Source of the DNA: CAIZQW01 sp037133395
Lineage (GTDB): Bacteria; Verrucomicrobiota; Kiritimatiellia; RFP12; UBA1067
Reading direction: 5' to 3'
Assembly: GCA_037133395.1 (NCBI GenBank)
Contig: JBAXOG010000021.1
Span: 1 to 41,500, forward strand
DNA: 41,500 nt
Position 1 is the first letter of the stretch. Every line of letters starts with the position of its first letter. The notes under the pieces are model-generated. The model searched no databases, was not told the origin of the DNA, and worked only from the letters and a program-made list of their open reading frames with translations. Shown one piece after another: positions 23,913 to 32,282 of this stretch. Made by a program: the position numbers and the translations under genes.

Positions 23913-26900
23913 ATGAACGTAATCTCATCAAAAATACTCGGTATCCAATTATTGGCACGAGTCGTTTTAGTTTTAACTGTATCGTTGGCGCACGCACAGG
24001 AGGTGCAATCTCTAGAAAGCGACCCTAAACAGGTTGCCATCAAGCTGGAGATGGAATACATTAATCAGCTTCAGACCTCGTTGCGCATGCCAGACTTCGC
24101 GGCTCTGGTCATTTTGGATCTCAAGCGTAATTACCCCGAGGCTGCCGTGCAAGTGCGCGTGGCCGAGATCGCGGGGCTACTGTCTCAAGGGAAGTTCGAT
24201 GAAGTCAAGGCGATGATCGAAGCGCGTACGGACCGCGACAGCGCCGAAACATGGGGTATGAAGCTGGCTTTGGGAGACGGTTATTTTGTCTTTGCTAAAT
24301 ATACCGAAGCTAAGGCGATCTATGACGCCTTCTTCAAGCGATTCGTGACGCCGCCGCCTGAGTTGTCGACGTTCTACCGCGACTCAGCTTATAAGTATGC
24401 CATGATGATGCTGCAGCTCAAACAGGAACGTGCGGCACTTGATTCCTACCACCGCATGCTCAGCCAGAAGTTGGAGCCAAATGTTGAACGACAGGTGCGG
24501 GCTGAAATGGCAGAGCTGATGGTGCTTATCGCCGACGACACCAAGGATCAGGCTGAGAAGAAGACGTTGCTGGCCGAGGCTGACAAGGTTGTTGACGCGC
24601 TTCTCTGGAGCCAGGACATTTGGTTCGGTAAAGCCGTGGTGCTCAAGGCGCACGTCAAGCTAATCAGCGGCAAAGTTGAGGATGCGCAGAAAATGGTAGA
24701 AAACTATATGCCTCAGCTTAAGCAGATCCACGAAACGCTGCTGAAGGAAGAGAAGCAACAGAATGTCACTGGACTGGTGCGCGTGAGTCCGATGGCTGAA
24801 TGTCGGTATCTGCTAGGCGTCATGCTTTATGATGAGGCGCGTAAACTTACGAAGACGCCGAGCTACGATCAAGAGAAGGTCAAATCGCTCCTCTTCGGCG
24901 TTAAGGGAGCGGACGGCAAGCAACGTGCTGGTAACGGAGCATTCAACCATTTCATCAACGTTTTTGTGCAGTACCCCGAAAGCCAATGGGCCGCCGATGC
25001 TGGAGCCCGTGTGGAAGAGATTAAAGAAATGGTCAAAAAGGATTTTGGTGTTGTTATTCAGATTCCGATTTCTGCCGACCAGTGGTCCAAAATGCGTGAA
25101 AAACAGTTTTCAGAGGCGCGCATGCTCTTTAATCAGAGTCAGTTCGGCAAAGCCGCCGAAGCGCTGCTTAATGTGGTTAATCGTTTTCCGTCCATGCCTG
25201 AGACGATTTCGGCTCTCGGCGACCTCGCGCGTAGTTACATTGAACTACAGGACGACTGGGGCGCCGACGTGGTGACGGGTCATTTGGCTGAGCAGTTCTG
25301 CCGTAATCGGCAGTTGCAGGAGGATGCTGGTAACGAGTTGTTGCGCGTGGCCGAGTACTATGGCGAGCGCAAGATGGATCAAAAGCGTAAGCAGATCTAC
25401 GGTGAATACGTCCGGAACTATCGCGACCACAGCCTGGCGCCGTCGATGTTGATGCGTTTTGGTGAGCAGGCCTTTCAACAGCAGGATTTCGGGACGGCGC
25501 TCGATTACTACGGTCAGATCGCGAGCGTGTATACTAATTCGCCGCAATACTTTTACGCTTTGAACCGCACAGCCCAAATCTACGAGGAGAGCGGCAACCA
25601 TACTAACGCCATGAAGGTCCTGTCCGAATTCATCCAGCAGACAGAGCTGAGGGGTCGTCCGGGACCGGAGCTTGTTTCGGCCAAATTTCGACTGGCTTTG
25701 GGTCAGAAAAATATGGCCCTCGCCGCTTTGCACGCGGACACCGTAAGCGACCCCACCGACCGTATGCGCGACCTGATTAAGGCTGCGTCATACTTCGATA
25801 AGCTCGCCAAGGCGCTTAGCGATCCGAACAATACTTATGGACGCACCGCTGCGGAGCGCGAGCGCAACAATGCCGTACTCGAGGCCTCATTGTTCAATAA
25901 GGCCTACTGCCTGCAACTGGTTACCAAACCGGCTGAAAAATTGGAAGCGCTACAGCGGATGGCCGTCGAAGGTTACATTGATCTGGTCGCTCGGTTCCCG
26001 AAGTCGAAGTATGCCGCTGGCGCCCTGATGCAGGCCGGCTCGATCCGTAGCCTCGCTGGCGATTCCGGCAATGCTAATAAGCTCTTTGAGCAGTTGCGTA
26101 AGGATTATCCGGAATCGGCCGAGGCTAAGAACGTTCTGTTTGAGATGGGACGACGTTTTCTAGACATGGGATACCGTGCTCAGGCCGTTGAGACCTTTAA
26201 GAAGATGTTCGTAGAGCAAGGAAACTACAAGGATGTGCAGATCCTCGTGGCCGGTCAGGAACTTTTAAAAGCCAAGGAATACGATTTGGCAACACAGGCG
26301 TTCGACCGCGTTGTGGCGACAACTAAGGAGCAGTCTCTGCGCACCTCCGCTCAGCTCGGCAAGGCGGAAGTACAGATGGCACAGGAACAGTTCGCCGCCG
26401 CGATCCCAGTGCTCACCAGCTTGACTATCGCGCTCAAGGGATCGAGCCGCTTGGTGGATGTTGATTTGCTCCTGAGTCGCGCCGCTAGTGAGCAGGGGAT
26501 GCGTGAGCAGGACTCTGATAAACGGCTCGACTATTTTAATCGTGCCGTGGTGGCCATGAAGACGGTCAAGATCTACCGAACCAATCTGTTGGAGCGTGCG
26601 TCCACGGACATGGAAGTTGGACGGCTGCTGACGCGCAAGGCACGCGCCGAGGAGAAGTTCGGGGGTGCTGAAGGTGTGCGCAAATATAAAGGGCAGGCGA
26701 TTGCGGCTTATCAGGCTCTGTTGATGTCCTCGGATCCCGCCAACGTAATCATAAGGCCGATTCTTGAAGAAGCCTACCACGAATGTTTGCCGTTGATGGT
26801 AGAGATCAAGCGCTGGCAAGATGTCTCCGACGATTGCAACGCTTACTTGGCTGCGTTTCCCAACGGGAAGCACGCCATCGACATCCGTAATCTGAAGAAT

Positions 26901-27014
26901 CAGGCCAGTATCGAGATCTCGACAGGGGGTGGCGCGAAGACGCCTGCGACGGAGCCTGCATTGACATCCCAGCCCCATCCTGTCCAGCCCCCTGCGACCA
27001 AACCTAGCAACTGA
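23913..27014 (+). CDS. Large exported TPR-repeat protein, first gene of the ExbBD cluster
   Basis: From the ATG at 23913 the protein has 1033 residues. It starts with a signal peptide (MNVISSKILGIQLLARVV ... AHAQ), so this start is preferred to the open frame beginning at 23817, which adds unrelated residues and lies upstream of the promoter. The mature chain is almost all helical with repeated TPR/Sel1-like pairs (for example FGTALDYYGQIASVY, YDLATQAFDRVVATT, SGNANKLFEQLRKDYPESAEAK), like BamD/YbgF-type periplasmic scaffolds. It ends in a Pro/Thr-rich tail (HPVQPPATKP). No enzyme motif is visible. A periplasmic scaffold role next to ExbB/ExbD pumps is inferred. Confidence 0.88.
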   Translation: MNVISSKILGIQLLARVVLVLTVSLAHAQEVQSLESDPKQVAIKLEMEYINQLQTSLRMPDFAALVILDLKRNYPEAAVQVRVAEIAGLLSQGKFDEVKAMIEARTDRDSAETWGMKLALGDGYFVFAKYTEAKAIYDAFFKRFVTPPPELSTFYRDSAYKYAMMMLQLKQERAALDSYHRMLSQKLEPNVERQVRAEMAELMVLIADDTKDQAEKKTLLAEADKVVDALLWSQDIWFGKAVVLKAHVKLISGKVEDAQKMVENYMPQLKQIHETLLKEEKQQNVTGLVRVSPMAECRYLLGVMLYDEARKLTKTPSYDQEKVKSLLFGVKGADGKQRAGNGAFNHFINVFVQYPESQWAADAGARVEEIKEMVKKDFGVVIQIPISADQWSKMREKQFSEARMLFNQSQFGKAAEALLNVVNRFPSMPETISALGDLARSYIELQDDWGADVVTGHLAEQFCRNRQLQEDAGNELLRVAEYYGERKMDQKRKQIYGEYVRNYRDHSLAPSMLMRFGEQAFQQQDFGTALDYYGQIASVYTNSPQYFYALNRTAQIYEESGNHTNAMKVLSEFIQQTELRGRPGPELVSAKFRLALGQKNMALAALHADTVSDPTDRMRDLIKAASYFDKLAKALSDPNNTYGRTAAERERNNAVLEASLFNKAYCLQLVTKPAEKLEALQRMAVEGYIDLVARFPKSKYAAGALMQAGSIRSLAGDSGNANKLFEQLRKDYPESAEAKNVLFEMGRRFLDMGYRAQAVETFKKMFVEQGNYKDVQILVAGQELLKAKEYDLATQAFDRVVATTKEQSLRTSAQLGKAEVQMAQEQFAAAIPVLTSLTIALKGSSRLVDVDLLLSRAASEQGMREQDSDKRLDYFNRAVVAMKTVKIYRTNLLERASTDMEVGRLLTRKARAEEKFGGAEGVRKYKGQAIAAYQALLMSSDPANVIIRPILEEAYHECLPLMVEIKRWQDVSDDCNAYLAAFPNGKHAIDIRNLKNQASIEISTGGGAKTPATEPALTSQPHPVQPPATKPSN

Positions 27015-27064
27015 AACTTTTCCCGCTGACAGCAGTAATAAGATTGTTTAAAGGAGCAACGAGA

Positions 27065-27880
27065 ATGACAACCAAGGTTATGTTTAAAACGCTTCGTCGG
27101 GCCTGTATGATGGTGGCCCTCATCTTGACGGCTGATGCCGCGCAATCAGCCGATGTAACGGGCTCTATTGTTACGAAAGAAGACAAAACGTTCACTGGCG
27201 TTATCAAGTGGAAAGGTGGTGCGCGTGTCTACGTTGTCGCCACCGGCAAGATGGACCTTGAATTTGCGCCAGCGCAGATCAAGGATATGGTTATTCCCGA
27301 ACCCGTTGGTTTAAAGGATGCGCTCAAGATTGTTAAGGAAGGGCGTCCGCAGCAGGCGATCCCCGTGCTCGAGCGAATTGCCTTGGACTACGCCATGTTG
27401 CAGTGGGATGAGCCTGCTACTCGCGCCTTGGCGGAGGCTTGTTTGAGTAGTGGCGACACTGTCGGAGCCTTGCGTGCATGCGACAAAGTTATCGCTGCAA
27501 AGCCTGAAGCGGCATATTCTGGAGAAATGGCGCCTCTTTACTGGCAGGCACTGCTCAAGTCCGGAAAGACATCTAAGTTAGATGACCTTCTTGAACAAGC
27601 GATCAAGACCGGCGCCCCCGATGCAACGGCTTATGCACTGATTATGCGTGGTGACATTCTGGTTGCCAAGGGCGACTTCAAGGGTGCGCTCAAGGATGGT
27701 TATTTGCGCGTGATCACACTTTTTCGCGCAGTTCGCGCGGCCCAGCCTGAGGCGCTCTACAAAGCGGCTAAGGCGTTCGATCAGATTAATCAGGCGACCC
27801 GCGCCGAAACGATGCGCAAGCAGTTGTTGCTTGAGTTCAAAGACAGCGATTGGGCGCATCAAGTTAAGGGTGGTTCGTAG
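27065..27880 (+). CDS. Exported TPR-like protein
   Basis: The ATG at 27065 follows AAGGAG by eight bases. The 271-residue protein has a signal peptide ending near AAQSA, a short beta module (about 30-75: VTGSIVTKEDKTFTGVIKWKGG) and then TPR-like helices (LKDALKIVKEGRPQQAIPVLE, ALMRGDILVAKGDFKGAL type). The beta module resembles the small SH3-like/SHD1-like pieces seen on exported PVC proteins, but I cannot assign it. It lies 50 bases after the large TPR gene and is likely co-transcribed. Its 3' end overlaps the convergent GspG-like gene by 17 bases. Confidence 0.82.
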   Translation: MTTKVMFKTLRRACMMVALILTADAAQSADVTGSIVTKEDKTFTGVIKWKGGARVYVVATGKMDLEFAPAQIKDMVIPEPVGLKDALKIVKEGRPQQAIPVLERIALDYAMLQWDEPATRALAEACLSSGDTVGALRACDKVIAAKPEAAYSGEMAPLYWQALLKSGKTSKLDDLLEQAIKTGAPDATAYALIMRGDILVAKGDFKGALKDGYLRVITLFRAVRAAQPEALYKAAKAFDQINQATRAETMRKQLLLEFKDSDWAHQVKGGS

Positions 27881-28595
27881 CCGCAGTTGGTACCGAATTC
27901 GTATACCAACGTGGGAGGTCACGAACGTTGACCCGTTCCAGCAAAGCTCGCCAGTCCGGCTCTGGACTGGCGATATCGTCTGAAGTGCCAGCGATTCCAT
28001 CCACGCCAGCCCCTCTTACCGTGACAGTGCCGTTGGAACAACTATACAGATAAGGGTGTCCCCATGGGTCTGGCGGCAATTGATCCACGTAGTAACCGTG
28101 CCAGCCTGGCACGCCAGGATCACGCACCAGTGCTCGTAGCCCCTCAGTGTCTGTTGGATAACGCTTGCAGTGCGCGCGAAACCATTCTAGCCCTGTACGC
28201 AGTGCCTGCAGCTCCTTGTAGCAGCGTGTTTCCATCGCTCGCTTCTCGCTGGGCATGAGTGGGACGTCTTTTACATGCGTGAACAGCAATCGTCCGACAA
28301 TCACGCTTGACAGAACCAGCGCCCACATGAAGATGCGTGAGCGGTAGTTGAACAGGAACCAAGGGATCATAAAGGGGGAATGTTTTAGGGGTGGCATGTC
28401 GACCCTACGCCGTGGCGGTGGCGGTCGCTGATTGCGGCTGATGCGGAAGGAGGCACGCTCCGCCGGATTCTTCAGGTCAGATCCCCATGTCATTCGCAAC
28501 GTCCGCCCGCACCCAGGGCAGACTGGGGCGGTCAATTTCGGAAAAATCTTTTTGCAATAAGGGCATCGCAACTTGATGGTAACATCGTCGGACAT
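27864..28595 (-). CDS. Zinc-ribbon membrane protein with GspG-like domain
   Basis: From the ATG at 28595 the protein has 243 residues. A zinc ribbon is formed by C11, C14, C26 and C29 (CPYC ... CPGCG). A Pro/Arg-rich linker follows, then one membrane helix (about 88-104), then a domain resembling the periplasmic part of major pseudopilin GspG (about 119-209; RYPTDTEGLRALV, PGWHGYYVDQLPPDPWGHPY, GADG-like AGVDGIAGTSDD). It lacks an N-terminal prepilin cleavage site, so it is probably not a filament subunit. An earlier ATG at 28601 is equally possible. It lies antisense inside the TPR/ExbBD cluster. Function unknown. Confidence 0.8.
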   Translation of the reverse strand: MSDDVTIKLRCPYCKKIFPKLTAPVCPGCGRTLRMTWGSDLKNPAERASFRISRNQRPPPPRRRVDMPPLKHSPFMIPWFLFNYRSRIFMWALVLSSVIVGRLLFTHVKDVPLMPSEKRAMETRCYKELQALRTGLEWFRAHCKRYPTDTEGLRALVRDPGVPGWHGYYVDQLPPDPWGHPYLYSCSNGTVTVRGAGVDGIAGTSDDIASPEPDWRALLERVNVRDLPRWYTNSVPTAATNHP

Positions 28596-28709
28596 GCGCA
28601 TAAATATAGCAAAATTCGGTGTCGGGCGCATAACATTTTTTCCACGTATATTTTTATTTTTTTGATGGACGCATAGACGGTGTTTATGATATTCTTTCAC
28701 TCATTCGTT

Positions 28710-28737
28710 TTGGCCGGTTCTCTCGGGAGTATATAAC
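28710..28737 (+). promoter_or_regulatory. Candidate promoter of the ExbB-ExbD-ExbD operon
   Basis: TTGGCC (28710-28715), 16 bases, TATAAC (28732-28737). The -10 box is the same as in the promoter at 23897. It lies 34 bases before the first exbB start, with GGAG between. It suggests the pump genes can be transcribed independently of the TPR genes. Confidence 0.45.
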
Positions 28738-28771
28738 TTCTGGCGGCCGACGAGAATTTCGGAGAATTCAC

Positions 28772-29632
28772 ATGCGCAGAGCAGTTCTTTTGGGTCTGGC
28801 GATGGCGGCTATAGTTGTGGTTATGCCATGGCAGGTGTTGCGTGCACAGGAGGCTGGTGCGAAGTCCGATGCGGCAGCAGTTACAGCACCGGCAGCAGTT
28901 ACAGCACCGGCCACAGTTACGGCACCGGCCGTAGTCGCCACGGATACGGGAGTTGCCGTCGGTGAAACGAAGGCCAAATCCGCTCACTCGGGAAGCTTGA
29001 TCGTCGTTATTTTACGGTCGGGTTGGTTTGGCGTTTTGATTTGGTTGATGCTCGTTGCCTGCTTGGTAATTGCCGTGGCTTTGATTGTCGACTCCTATCT
29101 ATCGATTCGGGAGAAACAGATATCGCCGGCATTGGTGGTTGAAAACGTACGTCAGGCCATTGATGATGGAGACCTGCTCAAGGCCATCGACTACTGTAAA
29201 CACAATCCTGGGCCACTCTCCAAGATCTTGCTTTCGGGTTTCAGTAATGTCGAGGAAGGTTTCGAAGTCGTTCAGGATTCCGTAGCCGTAGCAGCCGATA
29301 TCGAGGGCGAGAAGTTGCTTTCTCGCGTAACCTATTTGAGCGTCATTTCGAACACCACCCCCATGCTCGGGCTGATCGGTACCGTGCAGGGCATGATTTT
29401 TGCGTTCGCTACGCTCGGTACGACTCAGGCAGGCGCTGCGCAGCAGGCCATGCTGGCGTTGAACATTTCGCATGGTTTGTGGGCAACCGCAGTTGGGTTG
29501 TCGACCGCCGTGCCAGCCACGATCTGTTATTTCTACTTCAAAAACAAAGCCACCAAGATCATCTTGGGTATGGAAGCGCTGACGCTCGATATCATCAAGA
29601 GCCTGCGCAACGTGGAAGTAGTCGGGGATTGA
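28772..29632 (+). CDS. ExbB/TolQ/MotA-type proton channel subunit (module 1)
   Basis: The 286-residue protein has a cleavable-looking signal (residues 1-25), an Ala/Thr/Val-Pro repeat segment (35-56), then three membrane helices at about 87-107, 188-212 and 236-257. The last two with the conserved TTPMLGLIGTVQGMIFAF and TAVGLSTAVPATICYFYF are the MotA/TolQ/ExbB core. ExbB pentamers conduct protons together with ExbD to power envelope proteins. A signal peptide plus periplasmic extension before the first core helix is seen in many long ExbB proteins. GGAG lies before the ATG. The ExbD genes follow. Confidence 0.92.
   Translation: MRRAVLLGLAMAAIVVVMPWQVLRAQEAGAKSDAAAVTAPAAVTAPATVTAPAVVATDTGVAVGETKAKSAHSGSLIVVILRSGWFGVLIWLMLVACLVIAVALIVDSYLSIREKQISPALVVENVRQAIDDGDLLKAIDYCKHNPGPLSKILLSGFSNVEEGFEVVQDSVAVAADIEGEKLLSRVTYLSVISNTTPMLGLIGTVQGMIFAFATLGTTQAGAAQQAMLALNISHGLWATAVGLSTAVPATICYFYFKNKATKIILGMEALTLDIIKSLRNVEVVGD
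28874..28927 (+). repeat. Three tandem 18-bp repeats inside exbB
   Basis: Copies at 28874-28891 and 28892-28909 are identical (GCAGCAGTTACAGCACCG); the third at 28910-28927 has three changes, and a partial fourth follows. They encode AAVTAP, AAVTAP, ATVTAP in the periplasmic linker. The identity of two copies suggests recent duplication and a length-variable site. Confidence 0.9.
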
Positions 29633-29668
29633 TGTTCGCCCAGTTAGATTGGTTGCAGGAGAGAGACG

Positions 29669-30088
29669 ATGCGTAGAAAACAAGAAGAAATGCAGAGCGG
29701 TGGTCTAATTTCGATGATTGACGTCATCTTCCAGATCATCATCTTCTTTGTATGCACGGCTAGTATGCAGGACAATTCGCGTGACGCTCAGGTCAAGCTG
29801 GCGTCGGCTCCGCATGGTAAGGCCGAAACAGAAAAAAATCCATTGCAAGTCGAGATCGAGGTCAGCTCTCGCGGTCGCCTGACCGTGGGGCGTAGTCCCT
29901 TGACCGACGGTGAATTGTATTCTGTCATTAAAAAGGCAATCAACGAAAGCAGACCCCAGCAGGTTCCTGTCGTTATCCGCGCCGACGGACGAGCGACGCA
30001 CGCCATGGTTCGTAAGGCCATGGATACATGTACTGCTGCGGGCATTATGCAAGTTAAAATAGCGGCTTTGAAGGAAAAGGGCCAGTAG
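29669..30088 (+). CDS. ExbD/TolR-type biopolymer transport protein (module 1, first copy)
   Basis: The 139-residue protein has a short cytoplasmic start, one membrane helix carrying the conserved proton-relay aspartate (D18 in MIDVIFQIIIFFV) and a periplasmic domain of about 100 residues with the TolR/ExbD fold pattern (VEIEVSSRGRLTVG, VVIRADGRATHAMVRKAMDTC). In the family this subunit sits inside the ExbB pentamer and transmits proton flow to a partner. It starts 36 bases after exbB. A second exbD follows after 18 bases, so this module may use a hetero-dimer in place of the usual ExbD homodimer (inference). Confidence 0.9.
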   Translation: MRRKQEEMQSGGLISMIDVIFQIIIFFVCTASMQDNSRDAQVKLASAPHGKAETEKNPLQVEIEVSSRGRLTVGRSPLTDGELYSVIKKAINESRPQQVPVVIRADGRATHAMVRKAMDTCTAAGIMQVKIAALKEKGQ

Positions 30089-30106
30089 GCTCACGGAGGT
30101 GTCAGC

Positions 30107-30517
30107 GTGGCTCGCAAAAAAAGAGTGCTAGAGTGGCATGCCGGCGAGTTGAACCTCACCGCCATGATCGATGTGGCGTTCCAGCTTCTTAACTTCTTCG
30201 TCATCACAACCCATCCGGTCGACGTCTTCGCTAATCTGGACGTCTTTCGGCCGCAGGCAGAGAAAGTTATCACGAAGCAGGACGAGGAACTGCCGCCGAT
30301 GCTTGAAGTTATGATTTACAAGGACGGTTACGCGATGGGCAAGCGGCCGATGGGATTGCCCGAATTAGACCGCAAACTGGAGAAGATTGCGGGCATGGAG
30401 AAGGGGAGCATGATCGTCATCAAGTGTACCGGCGACTCTACGCAAGCTGGTTTGGTGAGCGTGCTGGATCTGTGTGCCAAGCACGAGTTGCGCAAGATTT
30501 CGATTTTTAGCTTATAG
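30107..30517 (+). CDS. ExbD/TolR-type biopolymer transport protein (module 1, second copy)
   Basis: The 136-residue protein starts at GTG (30107), well placed behind GGAGG. The membrane helix has the key aspartate D22 (NLTAMIDVAFQLLNFFVI). The periplasmic domain contains LEVMIYKDGYAMGKRPM and the end ISIFSL. It is clearly different in sequence from the adjacent copy, so it is not a recent duplication. Two diverged exbD genes after one exbB is a layout known in several bacterial groups and probably gives a mixed ExbD pair. Confidence 0.88.
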   Translation: MARKKRVLEWHAGELNLTAMIDVAFQLLNFFVITTHPVDVFANLDVFRPQAEKVITKQDEELPPMLEVMIYKDGYAMGKRPMGLPELDRKLEKIAGMEKGSMIVIKCTGDSTQAGLVSVLDLCAKHELRKISIFSL

Positions 30518-30590
30518 TCTGGACGCACGCAGACGGCTGCTGCGATGTGCGCAGGCCAAGCGTGAATGATGCTGGACGAGGAGAACCACT

Positions 30591-32258
30591 ATGAACGAAG
30601 CAGGACAGGGAGAGCCAGCACCAGCACCGGCGGAGGAGGTGATCCAGCAAGCGGAACATGCTCATAGGCCGACGATAAAGGCTTTGCTCGGTGAGATGTC
30701 GTTGATCGAGTGGATCCAATCCGTGCGCCTCGGTTTGAGTATGCCCAAAAACTCAGGCGAGTACAGGTATGCTATACAGCAGTTGCAGCATCTCTGGTCG
30801 CCTGTTTGCGGTGTTCTCCTTCCGCTCTTGTTAGTCCTCATTATGTTGGCTACACCTGAAAAAGTCGTTGTGGACAAGGATGCGATTCCCGTTACCATCG
30901 AAGCCACAAAGGATAATGATGTCTTAAAGGACGACCCGAAGAATAAAGAGGATCCCGCACCCGTCGAGCCCCCCCCGCCTGAAGATGCTAACATTCGCCC
31001 AGAGATCGGCGATCCTACCACCTCTATGGCTGGTCCATCGAGTCCCGTCGGTCCTTCTGCAGGGCCGAGTTCCCCTTTTAGTCCGAAGCCGGCTGCCTTT
31101 GACAGCGTTGCGATAGTTAAGAGTCCGCTTACGATGAAGGGCGTCTACGCTAGCCGTTCACCAGGAGCAAAAGGGTTGCTCTCGGGTGGTGGCGGCGGTG
31201 GCGGTGGTGGCGGCGATAGACATACCGAAGATGCGGTTATGCGCGCGCTTAGGTGGCTCAAGAAAAATCAGGGTGCGAATGGGGCGTGGGGCAAGCAGCA
31301 ACACGCCATGACGGGTCTGGCGATTCTCACATTCCTTGCTCATGGTGAAAGGCCGGGCGATTCAGCGGAATTTGGACCAACGATCCAGAAAGCTTTGGAG
31401 TTTTTGCTTAAGTCGCAGAATGCGGATGGTCGCATCAGTGCATCCTATTCCCATGCAATTGCCACTTATGCGCTGTGTGAGGCGTATGGGATGACGATGA
31501 ATCCAAATGTGAAGTCAGCCGCTGAAAAAGCACTTGCTGTTATCATTAAAGGACAGAATCCAGACGGTGGTTGGTGTTATGCATTGAAGTCGGATGACCC
31601 CAGTGACACGTCTGTAATGGGATGGTGCGCACAGGCGCTTAAGGCTGGAAAAATGGCCAACCTTCAGATTGACGGGATTGAGAAGGCAAGTAAACTCGCG
31701 GTTAACGGATTCAAAAAAAATGCGGGGCCAACCGGTGGTTTCGGATACAGAACCCCAGGTGCCACTGGTTTGACCTCAGTCGGAACCCTTTGTATGCAGC
31801 TCTTAGGGGCTTCTAATGAAAAGCAAGTCAAGATGTCCCTCGATGTCATGGATGCATGGAGCCCCTCTTTTGAAGAAAAGCAAGCAGGGCTAAGCGGTGG
31901 AAACTTGCAGTATTATTTTTACTATGCAACGCAATGTAAGTTCCATGTGGGAGGACGTCGCTGGGAGGCTTGGAACTCCATGATGAAGAAAATATATGTT
32001 CCGGCGCAAAAGGTCACCCCCAAGGCAAGTTCAGGTTATGTTGACCATAAGGGTAATCCTCAAGAAATCGGCTACTGGGAGAATAAAGATGCCCATGGTG
32101 ACCGCCCCGTCATGGATACTTGCCTCGCGGCATTGCAACTGATGGTCTACTATCGTTACCTGCCCACAACCAGCAAGGAAGCCTTGCATGTTGAAGAGGA
32201 GATCGCGCCCAAGGCCACCGACACCACCGACATCAAGGTGAATATAGGGAATCTATAG
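30591..32258 (+). CDS. TonB-like anchored alpha/alpha-toroid (QW-repeat, prenyltransferase/squalene-cyclase-like) protein
   Basis: The 555-residue protein has a 70-residue cytoplasmic N terminus, one membrane helix (about 72-87), a Pro-rich periplasmic linker (EPPPP near 126-130, then Ser/Pro/Gly-rich), a ten-glycine run (199-208) and a C-terminal domain (about 212-525) of helical repeats with QW-type motifs: LRWLKKNQGANGAWG, LEFLLKSQNADGRI, LAVIIKGQNPDGGW. These are typical of the squalene-cyclase/prenyltransferase toroid. At the place of the cyclase DxDDT motif it reads DPSDTS (336-341), so the usual acid is missing and cyclase activity is unlikely. Anchor and linker resemble TonB, although the SxxxH helix motif is not evident. 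It is flanked by ExbB/D genes on both sides. Confidence 0.87.
   Translation: MNEAGQGEPAPAPAEEVIQQAEHAHRPTIKALLGEMSLIEWIQSVRLGLSMPKNSGEYRYAIQQLQHLWSPVCGVLLPLLLVLIMLATPEKVVVDKDAIPVTIEATKDNDVLKDDPKNKEDPAPVEPPPPEDANIRPEIGDPTTSMAGPSSPVGPSAGPSSPFSPKPAAFDSVAIVKSPLTMKGVYASRSPGAKGLLSGGGGGGGGGGDRHTEDAVMRALRWLKKNQGANGAWGKQQHAMTGLAILTFLAHGERPGDSAEFGPTIQKALEFLLKSQNADGRISASYSHAIATYALCEAYGMTMNPNVKSAAEKALAVIIKGQNPDGGWCYALKSDDPSDTSVMGWCAQALKAGKMANLQIDGIEKASKLAVNGFKKNAGPTGGFGYRTPGATGLTSVGTLCMQLLGASNEKQVKMSLDVMDAWSPSFEEKQAGLSGGNLQYYFYYATQCKFHVGGRRWEAWNSMMKKIYVPAQKVTPKASSGYVDHKGNPQEIGYWENKDAHGDRPVMDTCLAALQLMVYYRYLPTTSKEALHVEEEIAPKATDTTDIKVNIGNL
31185..31214 (+). repeat. GGN tract encoding ten glycines
   Basis: Thirty bases of GGT/GGC codons encode G199-G208 of the toroid protein, between its linker and folded domain. 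Mixed codons argue for a selected flexible hinge and against simple slippage. Confidence 0.85.
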
Positions 32259-32282
32259 GATTCACGTTTCGAGTGCTTTTTT

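Noticed and set aside
28874..28927. Possible CRISPR or intergenic repeat array
   Set aside because: The units are head-to-tail without spacers, 18 bp long and in frame within exbB, so they are coding repeats.
31185..31214. Ten-glycine run as a sequencing or slippage artefact
   Set aside because: The codons alternate GGT and GGC without a pure repeat unit, the frame stays open, and a flexible hinge fits the domain layout.
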